From positions 2,232,001-2,296,000 of the forward strand of contig NZ_CP071793.1 of assembly GCF_017498545.1 (NCBI RefSeq): 64,000 nucleotides of DNA. Reading direction: 5' to 3'. The notes below the pieces were generated by a model. It did no database searches, was not told the origin of the DNA, and was given only the letters and a program-made list of their open reading frames with translations. Of this stretch, positions 58,101-64,000 are shown in pieces (the first letter of the stretch is position 1; each line of letters starts with the position of its first letter). Source of the stretch: Sulfidibacter corallicola. Lineage in GTDB: Bacteria; Acidobacteriota; Holophagae; Acanthopleuribacterales; Acanthopleuribacteraceae. The position numbers and the translations under genes are program-made.

Positions 58101-59435
58101 ATCGAAAGCGACATCCCGGCCAAGCTGGTCGGGGATCCCGGGCGGCTTCGCCAAGTGTTGATCAACCTCGTCAGCAACGCCCTGAAATTCACGGAGCAGG
58201 GTTCGGTCAACCTGCGTATCGCCCGGCTCCGAGACGACCAACCGGACTGTCTCATCCAAACACGTGTGATCGACACCGGCATCGGAATCGCCCCGGACCG
58301 CCTGCCCCACCTGTTCGAAGCCTTCGCCCAAGCGGATACCTCGACCACTCGCAAATATGGCGGAACCGGTCTGGGTTTGACGATCAGCAAGCGCATCGCC
58401 AATCAGATGGGCGGCGACCTCCACGCCGAGAGCCGACTGGGCGAGGGCTCCTGCTTTTCCTTCACAGCACGTTTCGAACCTGCTTCGGACCAGACTTCCT
58501 GCTACCCCGAATCGTTCCCCGATCCAGAAAAGAACCTGGTCCTGTTGACCGCCGCCGATCCGCTCGATCGGGAAATCGCGGAGCACCAGATTCGCTTCCT
58601 GGGCGGACGAGCCCTGGCCTCGCCGGATCCGCTTCAGGCCCTGTTGTCGCTTCCGAACGGGGAGCGATCCAAGGTTCGCGGCCTATTCATTTGCTGTGAT
58701 CGCGACGGGGCGACCCGCGATATGTTCGGGTTGGCATCCTGGCTGGACCATCCGGCAACGCGATCCATCCCAATCCTGGCCTGTACCTGGAGCGATCGCC
58801 AACCGGATTTGTGCGAGCGAGCGCGAAACAGAATCCGATTCCTCAATCGACCGGTCCGGCACGCATCGCTGGCCGCGGCACTCTCCGCTCACCAAAGAGA
58901 TCTGACGGACTCGCCGGAGAAGGTCCCGCCGCGGGATGCCCTATCGATCCGGAACGACGGCAACGCATTGGAACCGACCCTTCCCCCTGGGGCGGAACAG
59001 GCCGCGCGGGGCGAGGAGACGGGCTCGACGGATCGGCGCATCCTCCTGGTGGAGGACAACCCGGTCAACCAAACGGTCGCCAAACGGATGCTCTCCCAGA
59101 TCGGTTTCGAATGCGATCTGGCGGAGAACGGGATGGAGGCGGTCCAGGCGGCCAATCGCCGCGATTACGAGCTGATCCTGATGGACTGCCAAATGCCGGA
59201 GATGGATGGATTGGAAGCCACGCGCAGGATTCGTCACGACGAACGATCCAATGCACCCAAGGCGATCATCGTGGCATTGACCGCCAACGCCGGCGAGACC
59301 GATCGCAGGCAATGTCGCGAGGCGGGCATGGACGATTTCCTGGCCAAACCGATCCGCCTCCGCGATTTGAGTTCGATACTGCAGCGCTATTTGAAGCGTG
59401 AACCGAAAAGTACCACCACAGCCTCCACCAGCTAG
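55188..59435 (+). CDS. Hybrid sensor histidine kinase with two-component-regulator propeller
   Basis: 1415 aa from the ATG at 55188, which places a signal/anchor segment first; a GTG at 55083 is the upstream alternative. Periplasmic part: about 14 Reg_prop blades with the recurring phrase LWIGT...GL.R.D (~30-700), then a Y_Y_Y domain (NLSHGNYRLQVRGSN). One membrane helix follows (WAYALYALGLFGSVMAIWSIAI). Cytoplasmic part: HisKA with His880 in NVSHEIRTPMNG, HATPase (DTGIGI, GGTGLGLTISKRI), a degenerate receiver-like segment (~1120-1240) and a C-terminal receiver with Asp1333 in LMDCQMPEMDG. There is no DNA-binding domain, so a separate output is needed. Such sensors often respond to polysaccharides. 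Confidence 0.88.
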   Translation: MQSLSWTHAYRFGRSSLINSLFTAFLLSAVTPATATETTGMVLGFSKVKATPSIAHQIKFEHLTNRDGLSQNAVICMVQDDQGFMWIGTQDGLNRYDGYGFHHYLYQPGDPNSLSNNYIRAMAKDGRGRLWIGTHTGGLNRFDPDEQCFFRYRHQSGDMQSLAHDRVWCLWVDDQDRIYAGTEQGLSRLDPKTGRFDNWYHNPQDPESIPHDTIWSIVPADEGRLWIGTRQGLCLWDPETGKAEQISLNAQGSRDTIKAILRDHVGDLWVGTYDGLVRIRVEDGRITRYRHRPGQDGSLSHDEIYCVFEDRERQLWVGTLQGLNLFDRQTESFRSLKAEPAIPESLSSDEIWTLYQDRSGLLWIGTYAGGINLYSRLRQRFAHINHNPNVPNSLAGKEVWSILQDSGDRLWIGTYDGGLSLYDPKIRGFRHFRHDPKDPNSLPENNIWALAEDSEGYLWIGTRNSGIAKWKPFTDNMSFYRNLLQNPTSLSHDRIYRIIRDSQDRMWIATRGGLSLYLPETDRFKRFRHDTHSHRSLSHNRVYWVYEDRLGRIWAATLNGLNRLRANQEGFVRYFHDENDPTSLSNNVISALHHDEIGNFWVGSYQGGLNRWPKAYFEKNQPHFVHYGKDRGLPSDAIYAIQSDRRGHLWTSTNRGLAEYNPKTDRFRTYTINDGLQDNEFKNGFFYNEETGRLFFGGINGFNTFIPSDLDINQSVPPIAITSVFVDGVPLPSADLRPGGQLTLDHHSRLFSFEVAALDFTNPSRNLYAYRLSGYDGDWVQIGTHRFISFTNLSHGNYRLQVRGSNNDHVWNEEGTYINVRILPPPWKTWWAYALYALGLFGSVMAIWSIAIARIKAKAKIESLIQTDQAKSSFIANVSHEIRTPMNGVIGMAELLQGMKLPAQAQEYVAIICSSGEALLAIINDILDFSKIEAGRLDLEAFEFDLREWVEGVADLLAIGAVEKKLDFRVLIESDIPAKLVGDPGRLRQVLINLVSNALKFTEQGSVNLRIARLRDDQPDCLIQTRVIDTGIGIAPDRLPHLFEAFAQADTSTTRKYGGTGLGLTISKRIANQMGGDLHAESRLGEGSCFSFTARFEPASDQTSCYPESFPDPEKNLVLLTAADPLDREIAEHQIRFLGGRALASPDPLQALLSLPNGERSKVRGLFICCDRDGATRDMFGLASWLDHPATRSIPILACTWSDRQPDLCERARNRIRFLNRPVRHASLAAALSAHQRDLTDSPEKVPPRDALSIRNDGNALEPTLPPGAEQAARGEETGSTDRRILLVEDNPVNQTVAKRMLSQIGFECDLAENGMEAVQAANRRDYELILMDCQMPEMDGLEATRRIRHDERSNAPKAIIVALTANAGETDRRQCREAGMDDFLAKPIRLRDLSSILQRYLKREPKSTTTASTS

Positions 59436-59843
59436 CGTCCTTCCGGAAACGAACTGATCGCAATAGCCAAGTTGGTTCTCCTGGATGAACACCGTCCCAG
59501 GTCTCAGGTCTCAGGTCTCAGCAAAACATCTATCACCAGGTGATTGGCGGAAACCTGGTATCTGATGACTGATACCCATTCGTGTTTGGAGCACGACCGA
59601 TTCGGAGGATCCATATAAAGACCCTGTTTCCGGATGGCCAGGTACCGAGGCGTCGGGCACAAGGGCGAGGCAGGTTCGCATATCTCCGCATAACCGTTGC
59701 CTGTCAACGCCTCTCACCTTTTTCTCAGAACAATCTCACGACTCGCTCAAGTATCTCGATCCGTATTTGGACATGCTGAACCTCACCTGACGGGAACCGC
59801 GGTTCCCCATTTCGGCATAGCCGTTTCAAGTGAGGCCGGCAAG
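59436..59843. other. Intergenic region
   Basis: About 400 bp without a gene. It contains three copies of the 7-mer AGGTCTC (59499-59519) followed by ACCAGGTG/AACCTGGT inverted pieces; no function assigned. Confidence 0.4.
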
Positions 59844-60716
59844 ATGCACCTGGTATCCCCTCATATTCGGAACCCGTCGCTCACGGAGGACCGCGTTTCC
59901 GATCGAACCGACCAGCGATCGACCCGTTCCGACACCGACATCCACGTGGGCCTGATCATGGACGGCAACGGTCGATGGGCGGAAAGCCGAGGCCATCCCC
60001 GCACCTACGGCCACAAACGCGGCGTGACGGCATTGCGCCGTATCGTCGAGGCCGCTCCCCGGCACGGCGTGCGCGTCCTGACACTCTACGCGTTCTCGAG
60101 CGACAACTGGAAACGTCCCGCGCGGGAGGTGAAGCTGTTGATGGGCCTGATGCGCCATTACCTGCAAAACGAGGCGGAACACTGCAGGGAGAACGGGGTT
60201 CGCCTGAACGTCATCGGTCGCCGAGACCGCCTTCCGGAAAACCTGCTGCGCGCCGTGCAGCGGGCAGAGACGATCACCGGTCCCGCGAACGACCTGATCC
60301 TGCGCTTCGCAGTGGACTATTCGGGTCGCTACATCGTGGAAAAAGCGGCCGAACTCTGGGCCGGCGGCAGAGGCGCAAGCGATGCCGTGCCCTTCAGGCG
60401 CGCCATCGAACAGGCCATGCACGCGGATCCGGAAGTGCCGGACATCGACCTGCTGATTCGAAGCGGCGGCGAACAACGGCTGAGCGATTTCATGCCCTGG
60501 GAAAGTGCCTACGCGGAGCTCTGGTTCTCGCCGGTGCTTTGGCCGGATTTTTCCGTCAGGGACTTCCGTGCGGCCCTGTCGGCTTTCTCGCACAGGCAAC
60601 GCCGGTTCGGCGGCCTGAATGGGCAGAAACCGCGAACATTCACGCCACCTCATTTCTCACGAAAGGGCTCCATCCATGATCGCGAAGCATCGAACATCCT
60701 CCAAGATGGCCATTGA
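59844..60716 (+). CDS. uppS: Isoprenyl (undecaprenyl-type) diphosphate synthase
   Basis: 290 aa from the ATG at 59844 (GAGG 9 nt upstream); the frame runs further 5' but is not conserved there. Cis-prenyltransferase motifs: IMDGNGRWAESRG (catalytic Asp), YAFSSDNWKRP, and RSGGEQRLSDFMPWESAYAELWFSP. The enzyme condenses isopentenyl diphosphate units onto farnesyl diphosphate to make the lipid carrier for cell-wall synthesis. The usual partner cdsA is not next to it. It overlaps the following membrane-protein gene by 41 bp. Confidence 0.92.
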   Translation: MHLVSPHIRNPSLTEDRVSDRTDQRSTRSDTDIHVGLIMDGNGRWAESRGHPRTYGHKRGVTALRRIVEAAPRHGVRVLTLYAFSSDNWKRPAREVKLLMGLMRHYLQNEAEHCRENGVRLNVIGRRDRLPENLLRAVQRAETITGPANDLILRFAVDYSGRYIVEKAAELWAGGRGASDAVPFRRAIEQAMHADPEVPDIDLLIRSGGEQRLSDFMPWESAYAELWFSPVLWPDFSVRDFRAALSAFSHRQRRFGGLNGQKPRTFTPPHFSRKGSIHDREASNILQDGH

Positions 60717-62265
60717 CCTCTTTTGGACCGTCGCACTCCTGCTGATCTTCGACATCCTTTTCTACCGCAGCGGCCTGGGCCTCAATTTCGCGCTGGGACT
60801 GGCAGCGACGACCCTCGCATTGTGGGTCACCCACCCCAATGTGCGCGACAAACGCATCGCCTACCGACTGTCTTTCGCGGTCGGCGGGCTGGCTCTGGCT
60901 GCGGCGATCGACTACGGCCCGCTGGTGCTCCATCTCGGAACGGCTCTGACGATCGCGCTTGCCCTGACCATGCGCGAAGGCTGGATACCCTCTCCCCGAG
61001 ACTGGTCCCGGCGTTTCGGGCACGTGCTGCTGCGCGGATGGTTTTCGGCACCGCGAGACGCGTTCAGGGCACTTCGCATCCGAGAACGGCGCATGGTTCG
61101 CCGGCCGGCCGGTTCGCACCTCGACTTACGGCAAACGGCGATCATCGGTGCCATCGGATTCGTGTTCAGCCTACTCTTCGCTCTGGCCAACCCGATCTTC
61201 GCCGATTTCGTGGGCCGATCGACGGATTGGCTGACGCGTCGCATCGCGTTTAGCCGAATCCTGTTCTGGATCTTTCTCTCCGGATGGGTTTGGGCCCTGC
61301 TGCGCTTTCGCGCACGCCTCAAGGCCCCGAAGACCAGACCCATCCCAGGCCTCGCCATTCGTCGCCTGGACCCGAGCTACACCTTGGGATGCCTGTGGAT
61401 GTGCAACGGCATTTTCGCGATCAACTCGGGCTTGGACCTCTTCTATCTCTGGGGCGAGGCGCCGCTGCCGGACGGCATGACCTACGCCCAGTTCGCCCAC
61501 CGCGGCGCCTACCTCCTGGTCCTGACGGCCCTGCTGGCGGCCGCATTCATCCTGACCATGACGCCCCGCCGGGAGGATGGCGCGGCCGCACCTCGGATTC
61601 GCGGGCTCCTCCATCTTTGGACCTTCCAGAACGTACTGCTCACCTGCTCCTCGATGCGCCGGCTCTGGATCTACGTGGACGCCTACCAATTGACCCGCCT
61701 GCGCTTGGCCGCCGCCATCTGGATGGCCCTGGTCGCCATGGGCCTGATCCTCATCTTTTGGAGTCGCTGGCGCCATCGCGACAACCGGTGGTTGGTGATC
61801 GCCAATTGCCGTGTCTGCTTCGCCGTGCTCTACTTCTGCTGTTTCTTCGACTTCGAGGGCTTCATTTCGAACTATAATGCCACCAACGCCCTGGCACGCT
61901 CGAAAGCCTTGCCCGACCTACAGTACTTTCGCGTGTTGGGGCCCAAGAGCCTTCCGGCGGTCGATCGCCTGCTGGACGAGGGTCGCTTCGACGCCTCACA
62001 GCGGTTGCAGTTGACCTTTGTGCGCGAAGACCTGCTGCAGGAAGCCTCCAAGTGGAACGAGGACTGGCGAACGAGAACGCTGCGTTCTTTGAACATCTGG
62101 ACGCGATGGTACGCCAGGCTCCCGGACGAACCACGAGCCGCCGGAGAGCCGCCCCCGGCCCGGGCGACCAACGCGGCCATGCCGCTCGACGGGTCGCGAG
62201 CGGAACCGGGAAAACGCGAAATCGAGCGAGAGGGACAAACCCAGGATCCATTTCCAAATGACTAG
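60676..62265 (+). CDS. DUF4173/DUF4153-like integral membrane protein
   Basis: 529 aa from the ATG at 60676 (AAAGGG upstream), overlapping uppS; an ATG at 60706 is possible. About ten hydrophobic helices through residue ~410 (for example AIDLFWTVALLLIFDILFY, AYLLVLTALLAAAFILTM, LAAAIWMALVAMGLILIFW), then a soluble tail. The QLTRLRLAA and NYNATNALARS segments match the DUF4173 family. Function is unknown; these proteins are thought to be membrane-embedded with a cytoplasmic C-terminus. The last ~60 residues are charged and low-complexity. Confidence 0.65.
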   Translation: MIAKHRTSSKMAIDLFWTVALLLIFDILFYRSGLGLNFALGLAATTLALWVTHPNVRDKRIAYRLSFAVGGLALAAAIDYGPLVLHLGTALTIALALTMREGWIPSPRDWSRRFGHVLLRGWFSAPRDAFRALRIRERRMVRRPAGSHLDLRQTAIIGAIGFVFSLLFALANPIFADFVGRSTDWLTRRIAFSRILFWIFLSGWVWALLRFRARLKAPKTRPIPGLAIRRLDPSYTLGCLWMCNGIFAINSGLDLFYLWGEAPLPDGMTYAQFAHRGAYLLVLTALLAAAFILTMTPRREDGAAAPRIRGLLHLWTFQNVLLTCSSMRRLWIYVDAYQLTRLRLAAAIWMALVAMGLILIFWSRWRHRDNRWLVIANCRVCFAVLYFCCFFDFEGFISNYNATNALARSKALPDLQYFRVLGPKSLPAVDRLLDEGRFDASQRLQLTFVREDLLQEASKWNEDWRTRTLRSLNIWTRWYARLPDEPRAAGEPPPARATNAAMPLDGSRAEPGKREIEREGQTQDPFPND

Positions 62266-62274
62266 GAGATCGAT

Positions 62275-62511
62275 ATGAGCGCTCCAAAATCAAAGGAAAC
62301 CATTTTCGAGGTCTGGAGACTGGACGATAACGGTAGAGAATACCTAATGTATCGCTTTCGCGATGAGAAGGAGGCCGAATCCTTTCGTGCCGAATTCGAA
62401 TCTCGCGGACACAAGCAAATCTACTGGATGAAAAAAGCCGAGGGCAATGTCGCGGGAATCGAGAGCGACTCGCGACAGGCACATTTCCAACGATCTGGCA
62501 CGAGCTCGTAA
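62275..62511 (+). CDS. Small 78-aa protein, unknown
   Basis: 78 aa, AGGAG 7 nt before the ATG and 9 bp after the preceding stop, so probably the last gene of the uppS operon. The compact pattern EVWRLDDNGREYLMYRFRDEKEAESFRAEFESRGHKQIYWMKK suggests one alpha/beta unit; the last 25 residues look disordered. No family recognised. Confidence 0.65.
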   Translation: MSAPKSKETIFEVWRLDDNGREYLMYRFRDEKEAESFRAEFESRGHKQIYWMKKAEGNVAGIESDSRQAHFQRSGTSS

Positions 62512-62670
62512 ATCGGTCCGACTTCATAGGGACATGCGAATGTGATTTTACGCATTTCCAACCGAACCCCCTGACAGAAACCACACTTATGGAACTCCAA
62601 CATCTAGCTGTGTTCCGGTTCGGATGGTAAAATTTGAATGCAATTGATTTTTTTCCAAATCAGGGTGCTC

Positions 62671-63597
62671 ATGTTCCAGACCAATACCCAGATTTCCAAA
62701 TATGTGATCATCGAGGAGATCGGCGACGGCGGGATGGGCGTGGTTTACAAGGCGCGCGATGTGGAACTCGATCGCGTGGTGGCACTGAAATGCTTCAAAC
62801 CTTTCTTCGACATTGACGATACCGGCCGCGATCGTTTTTTTCTTGAAGCAAAGGCTACCTCCAAGCTCGACCACCCCAATATCTGCACGCTCTACGGAGT
62901 CGAAGAAGCCGACAATGGGCAAATCTTCATGGTGATGTCCTATTACTCGGGCGGCACCTTGAGCCACAAGATGGAACAGGGCAAGATGCCGTTGGACCAG
63001 GTATTGACCATCGCCGCTCAGATGGCTTCGGGCTTGGGTTTCGCCCACGAGCACCAAATCATTCATCGCGACATCAAACCCGGCAACATCATGTTCGATG
63101 GACTGGGCATCGTGAAAATCGTCGATTTCGGTATCGCCAAATTGCTCGACCATCCCCCGCTGACCAATCCCGGCACCGTTTTGGGCACCATGGCCTACAT
63201 GCCTCCGGAACAGGCCGAGGGCGAACCCGTCAATCACCAGGCCGATATCTGGTCGTTCGGGGTGGTGCTCTACGAAATGTTGTGTGGCAAACAGCCGTTC
63301 GAGGGTAAAACGGAGCAACAGATCTACGAGGCGATCTTGATGGAGACGCCGACACCCTGTTTCCGCCTCAATTCGGAAGTGCCCAAACCTCTTTCCGCCA
63401 TCGTGGACCGCTCCTTGGAAAAATCCCTGGAAGATCGCTACAACAGTTTCAGCCAGGTCTTGAGCGACCTGGAAGCGTTCCGCACGGGGGAAAGCCCCGA
63501 TCCCGACGACGATCAGGACCCCAACCCCCCACTGCCCTCGGAGAACAGACACCTGTTCGGTTGGTTTTCCAATCTGCGCGATCGAATGCGCCGCTGA
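62671..63597 (+). CDS. Serine/threonine protein kinase (Hanks type)
   Basis: 308 aa from the ATG at 62671 (AGGGTG upstream). Full kinase domain: GDGGMGVVYKARD P-loop, ALKCF Lys, HRDIKPGNIM catalytic loop, DFGIAK, GTMAYMPPEQ, DIWSFGVVLYEML. The ~40-residue tail is acidic and proline-rich, then basic, with no membrane helix or sensor domain, so it is a soluble kinase. The next gene is a winged-helix regulator whose start is cut by the window edge; kinase/regulator pairs of this kind are frequent in Acidobacteriota-type genomes. Confidence 0.93.
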   Translation: MFQTNTQISKYVIIEEIGDGGMGVVYKARDVELDRVVALKCFKPFFDIDDTGRDRFFLEAKATSKLDHPNICTLYGVEEADNGQIFMVMSYYSGGTLSHKMEQGKMPLDQVLTIAAQMASGLGFAHEHQIIHRDIKPGNIMFDGLGIVKIVDFGIAKLLDHPPLTNPGTVLGTMAYMPPEQAEGEPVNHQADIWSFGVVLYEMLCGKQPFEGKTEQQIYEAILMETPTPCFRLNSEVPKPLSAIVDRSLEKSLEDRYNSFSQVLSDLEAFRTGESPDPDDDQDPNPPLPSENRHLFGWFSNLRDRMRR

Positions 63598-63838
63598 GTC
63601 TCCAGGGAAGCGGCCCTTTCTGCACAGGTCACCGGCCCTCCGCGCCCCGTCGTTCGAGAGACCGTAGCGCGCCGTCGAGACTTGGTCCCGTTTGCCGAAA
63701 GAGGCGCGTCGAAACGCCGGGCTGTTCGGTGAGCTGTGTTATGTTGCATCAACGCGCAACGTCACTTCGACAAGACATCACACGGGGCGGTCGCGCTTCG
63801 CGCCTTCCCAACCCCAATCACGCACCGGATCGACACCC

Positions 63839-64000
63839 ATGACCCACGAGCTTTCGCCTCCTGGCGCCGCGCCCGAAGCGGCCGACATCGACAGCTACGA
63901 TTTCGACGAATTCCACCTAGATGTCACCCACGGTCAACTCTTCCGCGACGGAAACGCCTTGCCGCTCAACGCCAAATATCTGGATGCACTCATCTTTCTC
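63839..64000 (+). CDS. Winged-helix (OmpR/CadC-type) transcriptional regulator, 3' end outside window
   Basis: First 54 codons only, from the ATG at 63839. After ~18 acidic residues, YDFDEFHLDVTHGQLFRDG and LPLNAKYLDALIFL match the start of a Trans_reg_C winged helix (beta strands then helix 1). In related genomes such domains are fused to TPR or WD40-like periplasmic parts. No ribosome site is obvious. Located 241 bp after the Ser/Thr kinase. Confidence 0.6.
   Translation, partial: MTHELSPPGAAPEAADIDSYDFDEFHLDVTHGQLFRDGNALPLNAKYLDALIFL

Noticed and set aside
59499..59519. Triple AGGTCTC repeat as a CRISPR or phage attachment site
   Set aside because: Only 7-bp units without spacers or integrase nearby; treated as low-complexity intergenic DNA.

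Overview
The window is GC-rich chromosomal DNA from a Gram-negative-type bacterium. Several features suggest a predatory or marine Acidobacteriota relative, for example the Acanthopleuribacter/Holophagae side: a protein kinase next to a winged-helix regulator, a giant hybrid sensor with two-component-regulator propellers, a VPS10/BNR propeller protein, PPC-domain secreted proteins, an Rhs toxin locus and a regulatory PTS. That placement is inference from gene content only. No rRNA, tRNA, CRISPR array or insertion sequence was recognised.

Layout. 1-2.1 kb: end of a secreted transglutaminase-elicitor-like protein with two PPC domains. 2.3-3.1 and 5.3-6.0 kb: arrays of a 149-bp hairpin repeat flanking an acyl-CoA dehydrogenase (3.4-5.2 kb). 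6.1-13.6 kb (minus): an Rhs polymorphic toxin whose tip resembles a CD38-type NAD glycohydrolase, then a HEAT-repeat protein, a DUF2169 protein and a dipeptide epimerase. 14.0-15.8 kb (minus): ybeY and a CNNM/CBS transporter-like protein. 16.2-18.8 kb: a secreted propeller protein and a ferredoxin-NADP reductase-like flavoprotein. 19.4-21.9 kb: EIIA-Man, HPr and enzyme I, a PTS without a sugar permease. 22.2-25.7 kb: an NPP-type phosphodiesterase, a prepilin peptidase and a MATE pump, overlapping stop to start. 25.9-28.0 kb: a MarR regulator and a convergent PGM1-type ATP-grasp ligase.

29.5-35.5 kb is the leucine pathway: leuCDB (minus) and leuA (plus) are divergent across about 1.2 kb. Each side carries an unannotated leucine-rich leader peptide, an intrinsic terminator and a competing antiterminator pairing, so both halves of the pathway appear to be controlled by ribosome-mediated attenuation. 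35.7-41.5 kb holds a possible PD-(D/E)XK protein, rsgA, a single-domain response regulator, and a coupled acyltransferase plus SDR-like protein. 41.5-42.2 kb has a structured leader with a long-loop terminator in front of a 98-aa protein.

42.2-50.2 kb (minus) is the most unusual region: a condensin-like operon of kleisin-like (499 aa), KITE-like (264 aa) and SMC-like (1485 aa) genes, matching E. coli mukF-mukE-mukB in order and size. Its last gene runs by a TGATG stop/start overlap into a PD-(D/E)XK (Rpn/transposase-type) nuclease, followed by a truncated tandem copy of that nuclease's C-terminus. 50.9-59.4 kb holds a VPS10/BNR protein, a small winged-helix-like protein and a 1415-aa hybrid histidine kinase. 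59.8-64.0 kb has an isoprenyl transferase, a DUF4173-like membrane protein, a 78-aa protein, a Ser/Thr kinase and the start of a winged-helix regulator cut by the window edge.
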